A stretch of DNA of 64,000 nucleotides from Puccinia triticina (lineage: Eukaryota; Basidiomycota; Pucciniomycetes; Pucciniales; Pucciniaceae). The stretch lies in the NCBI RefSeq assembly GCF_026914185.1, contig NC_070560.1, positions 2,595,501-2,659,500 on the forward strand, read 5' to 3'. Positions 52,172-62,528 of the stretch are shown in pieces. Each line of letters begins with the position of its first letter. Position 1 is the first letter of the stretch. The position numbers were made by a program, and so were the translations under genes. The notes under the pieces were generated by a model. It did no database searches and was not told the DNA's origin. It was given only the letters and a program-made list of their open reading frames with translations.

Positions 52172-52916
52172 TATCATAAATTGAGAAGGATACTGGGACC
52201 TAAAAAAGCTGAGGGAATAGGTAAGAAAAGCAAACCTTTGCCGCAATGCAAGCTGCAACATAGCAGGTTTGAAAAAACTGATCACATCAAAATGATGCAT
52301 GCAGGTGCAACCAACACAACAGGCAAAATTTCGTGGAAAATTCCAGTCCCCAGTGTGGTGGACAGCTTGGTACACGCGGCTAAATCAGGAATTCATTGCG
52401 CGCGGCGCGCCAGAGGATGTCAAGACTTCAAGGTTCCAGTTCACACCAAGACAAGATTCAACAGCGTGGCGTGTGCCGCATCCTCAAGACGTTTCAGGCT
52501 CTCTTCCCTTTCCAATTTCTGTCCCTTTCTTCTCCCTTCTTTCTCTCTCTCATCTTTTGTTTCTTTACACGCGGGTCTTTGAATTTTAATTTTGCACGCG
52601 TTGGACAGGGTTTTGAATGAGGAGGGTTGGTAGTTTGTTTCTGTCTTGTGCGGTGTTGTGTCGTCTTTTCTTTGTTTTGGTTGTTGTAGCGCGCGCGTGT
52701 ACCCTGCACAACAATCTCCTCCAGCTTCCTGGTTTTGATCACATCCCCGGCTCCTTTTCAACACAAACATCTCTGACCCGCAATTCCAGCCGTCAGAAAA
52801 TCATCACCCCCAACACTACACAATTTCTCAGCTCCCTTTCTCAACCAATCACCCCGGAGGGCATACACAGCTCTTATTCTACATTTCCATTTCCCCTCCA
52901 CCAAATGCCTACCATC
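52172..52916. other. Unassigned, one weak ORF
   Basis: A plus-strand frame 52181-52582 is open (MRRILGPKKAEGIGKKSKPL onward) with a basic N-terminal half but no recognisable family; its C-terminal half is TTCTCTCTCTC-derived low complexity. Not supported as a gene. Confidence 0.35.
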
Positions 52917-53567
52917 TGTGAGCCTGTGTCTCTTATGTGACATCAGGACAAAAGGAAAAAAATGGGGGAACTTTCTGGATTTCTTGGGATAAATAAATAC
53001 AAACAGAGAGAGAGAGAAGAGAGAAGATCAGGCCTAGACTTTGAGTCTTTAAATATCATCTGGGCTATTCTCAACCTGGAAAATTTGGATGCCAGCTTTT
53101 CCAGGCCAAGAGAGTGCAACAGCCTCCACTCACAACAAGGAAACGTTGGTGGGATTCAGAAGGAGGGTTACTACTCTGCTCTGGTTTTATAGGTCTTAAC
53201 CAGAGATAACATTTTGATCTTTGATGATCAAAAGAGTTTGAAGAAACAGGGGATGGAGAGTCAAGAGCAACAGATTTTCACTCTGGATAAGCAAGGTTCA
53301 GAGAAAGAGTTTACTTGCTGTCAATATAATAGGCGCCTGTGACAGTAGGTATACTGGGAGTGTGGTAATCTCTTTGGTGGTGATCCTGGGTTACCTGGGG
53401 TGTGGTTCTGGTGTGCTGAAATCTGTAGATCCTCCTCAGGCAAGGGGGATCCTGACTTAAAAAAATTTCAGAGTTTGCTTACATAATTACATATGTACAA
53501 GTGGTTGGCGCGCCTGGTAGCGCTGCCACGTCACAATTGCACATGTGTGTCATACCTCAAGAAAAAA
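52917..53567 (-). mobile_element. Truncated Ty3/gypsy LTR
   Basis: Starts TGTGAGCCTGTGTCTCTTAT like the other LTRs (plus-strand view) and follows them through CAGGCGCCTGTGACAGTAGG and GGCGCGCCTGGTAGCGCTGC. It loses homology at about 53567, before the TGTCAGCC terminus. No target duplication can be shown. Confidence 0.85.
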
Positions 53568-54900
53568 AATCTAAGTATAAAGTAAGAAAAAGGATTGCAT
53601 CCCTTGCCAAATGGTGCGCGTATGCACAGCACTGAAAGGTTTTGGATGAGAAGAACTTGAAAGGCACTAAAATACACACTTATGCACAGCAGTGAAAAGT
53701 TTTGGATGAGAAGAACTTGAAAGGCACTAAAGTACGCGCTTATGCGCAGCACTGAACTGCGCACTTATGCGCTGAATGCGTACTTAAGAATCATATATTA
53801 AGTTAAAGAATCTCCCCTAGCTAAAAAAAACCAACATGGCAAGAATCGTGACTAAGAAATAGTTGCTCATCCATGACAGGAGAAATCATAATTAAGCACT
53901 CATCTACAATTTCTCCTGTCAAGTTGACAGGAGAAATTGTAATTAGTCCAAAGAGCTTATCCTGCTGTCAAATTCAAAGATGAGCTCCTCCGGCGCAGAT
54001 TTACCATAGTAAAGAGAAACTAAGCTAAACAAGTCAACTCAAGTGCTAGATGAATCCTCTATAGAGCCACTTTGTGACTCCATCTTCATAAAAACCAACA
54101 CCTGAACCAATACCTTTGTTTTTGATCTACTCATGGAATAAGCAATACACAGTTCCAGTCCCTGATTTCTGCTGATGTTCAACCTCTGTATTGTCTCTAT
54201 TCTGGCACTCCCTTCCAATGCGTCTTATTCCAAAAAATTGGACAAATAAGGGAAATATATCATAGTGAGTTCCTTTTCCCTCCGCTATCATCCAGAATCT
54301 TCCTAGATTTCCAAAGGGGTTACTCCAGCAAACCAACACCTATTATACAGGCCCCCGCTGTGTCAGGAATTTCCAACACCACTGCGCTGCAGGTCCTGAA
54401 TCTCAAGGAGGGCACTTAAATATGTTGAGATAGTGCATTAGCATTCCCTTATGCAGTATGCTTCTAATCTATACACCCACAACTTAGCCTATATTGTACA
54501 TGTATATAGTCTAGTTGTTTCCCCTCACTGTGATCCTCACTGAATGATGATTATACTTTGACTCATTGTGCTAGGACTTTTGTCCTTGACATCTCGTCAA
54601 ACTTCTCTTAGTCTTGTGTCACCCAAGTTACCTTCAACAAAATACCCCTAAATTACCATTTAGGCCCCTCCTCTTTTATTATACATATATCCCGCCTTAT
54701 AAGAATAGATTACCAGCTTTCTTCTCACCAGCCTTTGTAGCTAGAAGAGATATCCTCTTGGTATCATCACCACTGACAAAACACTTGCTCTTAGGTAAAT
54801 AGATAAAAAAATGATTTTTTTATTTTCTTGCACATGTCTTTCTCATGCACACACATAGGTACAGAATCTAATGTAATGAAATCTTAGGGCCTGTTTGGCA
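53568..54900. other. Unassigned, with a short tandem duplication
   Basis: 53620-53760 holds two copies of a unit of about 66 bp (GTTTTGGATGAGAAGAACTT, then GAAAGGCACTAAA). 53870-53960 repeats ACAGGAGAAAT(C/T). The rest is unique AT-rich sequence with no gene seen. Confidence 0.45.
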
Positions 54901-54904
54901 TAGA

Positions 54905-55565
54905 GATAGTCATTTGGGACCCGGGTCCGAAGCGGTACCTGGGTACCGCACCGCTTTTCAGCCAATTTCAGGTACCTAGTACCGCACCCGGCACCGCCTG
55001 GGAGGTACCACGGGTACCGCGGGTACCACCCGTGATATTTTTTGGTGTGGCAGCGTCCTGCTGTCCTGCTTGCTCCATCCAGTTTTTTGCCCTCCTTTGC
55101 GACAAGCTGGCGGGCAAAAAGGCCACTGTTTGCCAGGAGGGACTCCTCCCGGCAAGCACTGGCTCTCCTCTTTGACCGGAGGAGTCCCTCCGGTTGAGGA
55201 GGAATACACACCTCTGACTGGAGGAATTGACCCATCCAATTGGAGGCATGTACACCTCTCTGACTGGAGGAATGGCTCCGGTCAAAGAGGCAAGTCCACC
55301 CAGCGAGCTGGATATGCATCCAGCTCGCCGGGTGGACATCCCTTGCCAAGCTGGATACATAATATGTATCCAGCTTGCCAAGATGACTCATCCATCACCA
55401 AGATGGATACACAATATCCAGCTTGGCTAGGGAGGTCTCACGGCGAGCTGGACACATCCAGCTCCCTTGGAATATTCCTCTTGGCGAGCTGGATACATAT
55501 GTATCCAGCTTGGCGAGGGGACTCCTCTCCAGCTCATCAAGAGGTTCTTTGGCATCTGCGAGCTG
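54905..55565. repeat. GGTACC block, CCGGTCAAAGAGG and GCTGGATACA dyad clusters
   Basis: 54905-55030: GGTACC family (GCGGTACCTGGGTACCGC). 55140-55285: dyads CTCCTCTTTGACCGGAGGAG and CCTCCGGTTGAGGAGG. 55300-55565: CAGCTCGCC / GGCGAGCTG and GCTGGATACATATGTATCCAGC palindromes. Minus- and plus-strand ORFs here are repeat products. The block is interrupted by a MITE at 55575 and resumes to about 55880. Confidence 0.75.
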
Positions 55566-55574
55566 GATACAATA

Positions 55575-55797
55575 AGGGGTTTCAAAGTTGGCCAGATGCA
55601 ACTTGCATGCACTTTTTCAAGTTGGCTTTCAAGTTCAATCTTGAAAACTGAGTTGCAAAAGTGCATGCAAGCCACACTGTACTACATCTCCTAAGCCTGC
55701 TTGAATTTTTTTGTTCAAATTTGGTGTTCAACAAAAGCCATGAACACCAACTTGAAAAAGTGCATGCAAGTTTTGCATGGCCAACTTTGAATCCCCC
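55575..55797. mobile_element. MITE, copy 2 (same family as 4209-4430)
   Basis: 223 bp, ends AGGGGTTTCAAAGTTGGCCA and TGGCCAACTTTGAATCCCCC, TA on both sides (55573-55574, 55798-55799). About 85-90 % similar to copy 1, and the internal hairpin has more mismatches. Inserted into the GCTGGATACA dyad cluster, which resumes as TATATGTATCCAGC. Confidence 0.88.
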
Positions 55798-55799
55798 TA

Positions 55800-56530
55800 A
55801 TATATGTATCCAGCTCCGTGGGAGGAGTCCCCTTGGCAAGCTGGATACGCCAATAAGAATCCTCCCAGCTTGCTGGGAGGCCTTTGCCAAGCTGACCAAG
55901 TCCAGGCTCTCAATCCCCCGGGGGGTGGGAGGTACTTGTAGGCTGTCAGGGCGCGTCTCTTTAGTGACGCAGCTCTGAATAAAACAAGAGGATCTAGCAA
56001 TCACGACTCAGAGGTCGGAGCTCTACTCGACCGCCTCTGCGGGAGGATATAACCACGCCTCCTTAGGAGGGGCTGTTGACTTCTGTCAACCAGAGGCTAG
56101 AGGCGCTCCTCAGGAGGATTGCACAGCAAACATTTTCTAACTCCACCTGGGGGGAAATTTGGGGGGTTTTTCAATTTTTTTTTTTTTGGGGGGGGGGAAG
56201 CAGGGGTCAGCTCAGCAAAGGGGTTTAGCTCAGCAGGGGGGTCCATTGCAGCATTTTGAATATTCAAATTCAAATTCAAATTCTTTTCATCTTCCTTATT
56301 CTCATTCATTTCATTTTTCAGGCTCCATTAATTTCTACTTCTCATTTTTCAGGCTCCATTTCATTTCTACTTCTCAGGCTCATCATTCTTTTATTCATTT
56401 CATTTCTTAGGATCATCATTCTCTTCTCATTTATTTTATTTTTCACGCTCATGATTATTTGTCAATGAATAAAATCAATTCTCAATTGTCCACAGGTACT
56501 AACTTAAATATAATCAATGAATATAATCAA
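55800..56530. other. Rest of dyad cluster, then unassigned
   Basis: 55800-55880 GTATCCAGC/GCTGGATAC dyads. 56040-56130 CAGAGGC...GCCTC(C)-type dyads. 56180-56200 poly-T then poly-G. 56250-56450 CATTCATTTTTCAGGCTCC partial tandem repeats. No gene. Confidence 0.4.
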
Positions 56531-56533
56531 TTC

Positions 56534-59500
56534 TCAACGGTCAAGAGATACTAATGCAATACACACATTCTTAATACTTGGTAAGATTTCACAGGGCTTG
56601 TACTTAATCCACGCGCAGTGAGCAAGAACCTCCTGTGTATGGATGATATAGTTTGTCTGATCAGGGATCCTGAGCTCGACTTGTAGTTCAAAGTTCGGTA
56701 TCATCCCGGCAAATGGATTAGAGAAGTTGCATGGTAATAGAGGCTGAATCACCAGCCAAGTGTCGGCTGTGCTGTTTCCATTTCCCAAGATTCGCCGATG
56801 CACAACTATGTCTTCAATCATTCCGTACTGGGGCGCACAACCAGCTCGTAGGGAAATCACACTGTTACTTGGATTATCTCGAAAGGTGGAGAAACAAACC
56901 TCGTTGATCAAGCAACTTGATAGCTTTTCAATGCGAGGAGTCACCGAGAGGAACTTTGAAGCATCGGCTTTTCTCTTCTTGGCCCATTCGTCTGACGGGA
57001 TCCACGGCGCTCCGGTGGGACAAGGGAAAAGCTGGTTGAGTCTTTTGATCAGGATTCTTAGCTGAGTCGAGTCAAGAGATGCTTGGCGATGTTTGGGAAT
57101 TGTTTCAGCCTCGACACGGATTGGAGCCTGGAAGGCTTGCAGCTGCGCGAGGAAAGGCCTTAGCTGCTCTGGAAACTTCTCAGGCATAGACAGTAGCGCC
57201 TGTAGATTGCCAAGGCGGCAGAAGTTATTGAGAAACGTTATCTCAACCTGGCCTGTACATTCCCAAAGGAAAGAAGTCAGCTACAGCTTACAAATCAACA
57301 AATCGAGCTAGGAAAGGAACAACAAACCAATACGGTTGTTATGAGCAGCCTTTAAAATCTTACCCATGAGCCTCTCCATCGAAAAAGACCACCAAGCTCT
57401 TGATGGCCCAAACTTGTCCAGGCAATCGGCAAGATGGATTGCCATGTGGTGGTTAGGAGCTAAAGTCTCTTCGGGAAACAGGAGAAGGCAACTGTCGAGA
57501 TATTTGAAAGTGTGGTGTCGATACTTCTGTACTCTTTCGGGAGTCATAGATCTCTTGAGTCCTAGGTTGACCATCGAGACAAGATGTGCAAAATTACGGA
57601 ACAGAGAGCAAGCAACTGCTCCTCCAGATGCCCAATGAACGGGGAGGAGTAATGGTAGCTGGATAGTGAATAGGTTGCGCCATTCATTGGCTTTGAGGCT
57701 GCCAAATGAAGCTTTGCCTAAGACAGGCAGTGCTCGCTGGATCCATGTCGGGATCCGGATCCGTGGCAGAAGCTTGTTGATGAACGCCAGCGTATCCTTA
57801 TCAAAAATAATTTTTCCTTCGCTGGGTGTAGTCCAGGGTCCAGTACCCCATCCTTCGGTTTCGATAAATGGCGAGAAAGAGTTGTCGTTGGTTGATTCGA
57901 TGGACCGGAACTCCATGCGGTTGAATGGTATGCCTGGCACGTCAGAGTCTTCGCTGCTTGCGGTTGAGCTTGGAGATGGAGGACGAAGGTCGGAAAGAGC
58001 TGGATTAATAACATCAGCCCATAGACCAAGGAACTCGTAGTCTGGGGCCTGTTTTGGTTCAGCTTCATCAGCAACGTTGGACATGCACCAGAAGCGTTGG
58101 CAATGCCAACGCAATAGCCCCAAAAGGAGGTTGTGCATTGAATCGACAACATGATAGTTGAGGATATCCCAGTACGGCAGCTCAAGTAGGACGGAGTATC
58201 TGACACCGTGATCGTTTAAGATCTGTTGCCGTGTGCTGAGATTCTTAGCGTCTCGTGATCGGATTGCCCATTTTTTGTGATCGGCTAGGTTTCGGCGAGG
58301 CCAGGTTTCCTGCTTGAGGTTCGTTATTTGATCCTTCGTCAAGAGGCAGTAAGAACACATGAGAGTTGATGTGGGACCAGGAAATCCGAGAGCGCGACGA
58401 AGAGCTGGCAAATCAGCAAAGAATGGGAGGATGGCGGCACGGATGCGGCGTCCTTGAGGTTGCAGATATGTTTGAGAGAGGACCAGCCCGGTGTTCCAGA
58501 GTACCTTCAGCTGTTCTAAAATGGGTCGTAGAATCCAATTGGTCTCCTCGAGCGACGGCTCATGTGGCCCAGGGGTGATTCCTATCACAAACACATTTTC
58601 CGGTTGGTAGCGCACATCAAGGGGGAGAGAATAGCAGACCATGATCATGAATGTGATACTGGCGCGCTTCCCTGCTTGCTTGTTCCCGTATGGATTGATG
58701 CCGTCTAGGAAAATACCGAACGTGAGGTTGTCAGAGTTCTTGGTGTACTGGGTTCCATCCGGTCCCATGAACTGTTTCCACGTCTTCAAATGCTAGATGT
58801 CAGTTGCTTCGTGGGTAGGGTCAAAGGGATCTTGGGCAAGAGTGGCCACGGTTTCCAAGGCCTCTTCAATTCCAGGGCGAGATAAAAGTCTAGCAATCCA
58901 GTCGTAGAGGCTTTGATATGCATAGGTCTTGAGTGGCCGGTAGTCGTTTTTGGCGAGTCAATACAAATCTGTTTCACAGGGGCTGGCAGCTTCCAACAAA
59001 GCCTTCGCGTCGGCGTCCGCTTCGTTAGGAAAGACCATGTTGATGCAGTGCAACGGACCTTTGGGGACTTTTGGGGCAACATGCTGGACGGCATTCTGGT
59101 CATTCTTGTCGGCGGTGGGTTTGGGTTGCATGGGGTACATTGCAAAGCAGCTTCGGCAGCACACAACCTTTACTAGTTTGGGATCGAGCTTGAACCACTT
59201 GACAATAGTTCGGATATCGTAAGGCAGGGTGTCAAGCGTATTTTCTTGGCGTAAATTGAGTGGTTTATATTTTGATTCGCCGAGTCCACCCGATGCTGTA
59301 AGAGTCACCAATCCCTTTCCTGATTTCATAAGCCAAGTCGACGTTTTCGATGACGTATGACCAAATACTGAGATCTGTGCAGTCATAAGTGACATGTACA
59401 AGACTGCCGGTTCGGAATGTCTGAGGCTCAATCGGTGGTAAGGACCTGTTGTATGAAAGAAGAACAATGTTAGCTTTTGTTGAAATGTAGGGCAAGAATA

Positions 59501-59882
59501 GGAGACAAACCACAATCATAGACGCTGGATCTATTGAGGGCGTTAGATCTATCAACATCCAAGGGCTGGGAGGAGAGGGCCAGTCGATTGATTTCAATTT
59601 CAGATACGCTATTGGATTCATCATTGTCATCGTTGGAATCTAGAGCTGCCAAGCTGTGAGCTAATGTTGGCTGGTTCAATGTTAGCAGAAGGGAAAAAAC
59701 TTACGCTGGACTCCACAAAACCGTGCTGCAATTTGAGTGTCAACCGCAAGATGGTTTACTCGAGTTGTTACAGAAACAATCGCGCCGGGTTGCCAGTTCC
59801 CATCCTTGTCCCGGAAGCGTTGTTGATTGCACCGGGCGCTAGAGCAACGGCAGATGACAGGGGTCAATCTCGTCTCAGACAT
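56534..59882 (-). pseudogene. CACTA-like tnp2 transposase, spliced, two stops
   Basis: Transposase of a CMC/CACTA-type DNA transposon. Exons: 59882-59705 (ATG, Cys-rich VICRCSSARC), about 59653-59511, 59445-57328 and 57252-56534; introns of about 50-77 bp with GT-AG ends. In order: acidic segment, SVFGHTSSKTSTWLMKSG, CCRSCFAMYP zinc region, tnp2 core (LTFGIFLDGINPYGNKQAGK, NVFVIGITPGPHEPSLEE, ATILPFFADLPALRRALGF-like, CSYCLL, YHVVDSMHNLLLGLLRWHCQ) and the DUF4218-like end (LAPNHHMAIHLADC, WWSFSMERLMGKILKAAHNN). In-frame TGA at 58958-58960 (Arg CGA plausible) and TAG at 58793-58795 (Trp TGG plausible) interrupt the third exon. Otherwise full length, about 1050 codons. Upstream it is cut 30 bp before the ATG by the LTR of Ty3 copy B. 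Element ends not found. Confidence 0.9.
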
Positions 59883-59912
59883 CAAGAGGTTGACCGGATC
59901 AGGGTTGTAGAT

Positions 59913-60869
59913 TGTCAGCCTTAGAGTCAACACAGCTGACCTAAAGTCTGCCTTTTTCTACTTTTTACATATATGTGAATTACTTCATATCTTTTTCATC
60001 TTAAGAGATATCCTTGTTTTTACTTCATATTCTGTTTCCTCATGCAATTTTAACCCTAGTTACAACTTACCAATTCTCTGTAACTCTACTCCTTCCCTGA
60101 GTTCTTGAGTTGTGGCGCGCATGCGCAGTTGTGACGTGTCAGCGCTACCAGGCGCGCCAAACCACATGTACATATGTAATTACATAAGCAAACTGTGAAA
60201 ATTTTCGAAGTCAGGATCTCCCTTGCCTGAGGACGATCTACAGACTTCAGCAGACCAGAACCACACCTCCAGACAACCCAGGATCACCAGAACAAGGCCA
60301 CTACACTCCCAGTATCACCAACAGGAATATTGACAGTTAGTACCCTTTTCATTGAACCTTGATTATCTCAGAGGAGTTCCTCTCTGTCTCTTTGACTGCT
60401 TTCTCTCCTCTCTTGTTTGTTTCTCTCCTCTTTGATCACAGGTACATATACCTCTATACATCTACTCTCAAGGATCAAATCACTTCATATCCTTCTTTTT
60501 CTGTGGTTTTTGTCAGTAACAAACCACATAGGTTTCCCTTTAAAGAACCTTGACTATCCACAGAGAAGTCTCAAAAATTGTGGCTGATTAGACTTGTCTA
60601 ATTCAGATACCTTCCACGTTTCCATTGTGAGAAGAGGCTGTTGCAATCTCTGGCACAGCTTGGCAGCACTCCCTTAAGGAGTAGCATTGCTAGTGGATGT
60701 TAGTTCCCACCTACAGGTCAAAAGAACCTTGATTATCATCTCTCAGATCATCTCTTTCTTTCTCTCTCTTTCTCTCTTACTGTTTGTTATTTCTTTATCC
60801 CAAGAAATCCAAACAGTGCCCACCCATTTTTCTTGTGTCCTGCTGTCACATAAGAGACACAGGCTCACA
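59913..60869 (+). repeat. 5' LTR of Ty3 copy B
   Basis: 957 bp, TGTCAGCC...GGCTCACA. It shares the CACATATATG form with the 3' LTR of A, one diagnostic base with each LTR of A, and has private changes near 60514 and 60572. AACCTTGATTATC-like motif at about 60355, 60546 and 60726. Confidence 0.95.
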
Positions 60870-61464
60870 ATTGGGGGCCTCATCGGGAAATTAATCCCTT
60901 TTTCATACGTCTAGACTTCATAAAATCAAAGGACTGATCATCCTGAATAAATTAACCAAAAAAATCTCATAAAATAACGTAAAAACTTGAAAAAAAAAAA
61001 AATTACTCTTATTGACGCTCAAATCCGTCCAAAATTCTTCTCAACTTGATTTCCAACTAATTGAAATCTTCCTTAACCTCTCTAAAAATTTTTTACACCT
61101 GCGCTGCGCTTGCAAAAGTGAAGAACCGCAAAAACCAAGCCGAAAAAGCCTTGCCTTTGTCTGATTTATCGTCCATTCCTCCTAATTCCGAGGAAGAAGA
61201 TCAGCTTGAAGTAAGCCAAGGACTAGTACAATCATATTTCAGATTGTCAGGAATCTTTTCCGACCGGTTTCGCAATTTTTGAACCACTCCCGTAGGAGAG
61301 CGCAGACTCCGAAACCAGCGAAAATCGCCGAGTCGCCGAACCCAAGGAAGGGAGCTTGATCAGCAGCTCCACGTGGACACCCATAGCCACTTCTAGAGAC
61401 CCTAAACCTCCTCAGTTTCCCACAAGAGGAACCGCTGCCACCGGACACAGGAATACCCCCGGCG

Positions 61465-62514
61465 TTGTACAATCCGAGGGAGACGTCCCTGGCACTGGCC
61501 TCCAACAGATTGACTCCAGTACTGCGACCAGTGGAGCGGGAGCCGATGAATTTAGCCGGCAGTCAACCAACCTCCCTGCCTACCAACCCAGAGGGTTTAC
61601 GACCGGAGGCGCCACCGGACTTAGCCCTACTTCTGCCCATTCAGAACCCTCAGGCGGTGGATTCTTCAGGCCCGATGGAAATTATACCCAAAGATCCAGA
61701 GTTGACAGGCCTAGTGAACCTTTTCAACGATCAATTCGATCTCTTCGTCCGAGCTCGGGAGGCGCAGAACTGGAGATCCGTGAGAATGTTCCTCACGCAA
61801 GCGGCCACAACGCAAGACATGATCGAGGAGATAGCCGGGAGAGACGAGACTATCCGTCTTTGTCAGGACTGGATCCCTCGAATCGAGCTGAACGAACTCG
61901 AGCGCACTTTATACCACCGAGGCACCAACTACAAGCCTCAGAATACAGCCGCTCCACCTTCGCAGAGCAACCAGTCCCTAGCCATAGCGCCGCACCCGCA
62001 CCATCAACCTATGATGGCGACGCCGACCCCAGAGCCACCGAGTTTTCGACACCGAACGCAAGGAGCAGAGTACCAGGGTCATACCCCTCAGTACAATCAA
62101 GGGTTCCAGCCGCCGCCGCCGCCACCTGCGCAGACTCAGAGCCGCAATCAAGCGCACAACAGCAGCACCTTAGTTCCTCCGCCGCCGCCGCCACCGCCGC
62201 ACCCACATCAGCAGGTCACGAGACTCCCAGTTTCCACACCGCTAGATGGGAGCCAAGTCACGAGGCACACTCCCTATCAACGCCCTGGCGAACATTACCA
62301 GCCACATACACCCCAATATCAAGCAGCAGGAGCACCATACGCGCATCCGCAGCGCCACAATCCTTCTCAAAACTGGAGAGGATCGGGGAGGAATTGGAGG
62401 CGTCCGAGGGACAACACTCAAAGAGTCCTCCAAATAGGAGCGTACCTCATGAGAGCTTCTCGAGGATCAGCGAGAGGATACCGGCGTGGGAGGGGAAGAG
62501 GAAGAGCTCAATAA
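61465..62514 (+). CDS. ORF1: 349-residue Pro-rich protein upstream of gag (copy B)
   Basis: Same ORF as in copy A, full length and intact, with two residue changes (Pro to Leu near residue 20, Glu to Lys near residue 156) and one silent change near the end. Poly-Pro runs and the GRGRGR-type basic tail are unchanged. Stop at 62512-62514; gag ATG follows at 62529. See the copy A entry for the structure. Confidence 0.55.
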   Translation: MYNPRETSLALASNRLTPVLRPVEREPMNLAGSQPTSLPTNPEGLRPEAPPDLALLLPIQNPQAVDSSGPMEIIPKDPELTGLVNLFNDQFDLFVRAREAQNWRSVRMFLTQAATTQDMIEEIAGRDETIRLCQDWIPRIELNELERTLYHRGTNYKPQNTAAPPSQSNQSLAIAPHPHHQPMMATPTPEPPSFRHRTQGAEYQGHTPQYNQGFQPPPPPPAQTQSRNQAHNSSTLVPPPPPPPPHPHQQVTRLPVSTPLDGSQVTRHTPYQRPGEHYQPHTPQYQAAGAPYAHPQRHNPSQNWRGSGRNWRRPRDNTQRVLQIGAYLMRASRGSARGYRRGRGRGRAQ

Positions 62515-62528
62515 GTTCTGCTTCCCCA

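Noticed and set aside
54843..55978. Overlapping ORFs of 105-193 codons at 54.8-56.0 kb
   Set aside because: Derived from GGTACC, GCTCGCC and GCTGGATACA repeats and a MITE.
2430..56130. CRISPR-like arrays
   Set aside because: Units are contiguous or irregularly spaced, without constant-length unique spacers, and the sequence is clearly eukaryotic.
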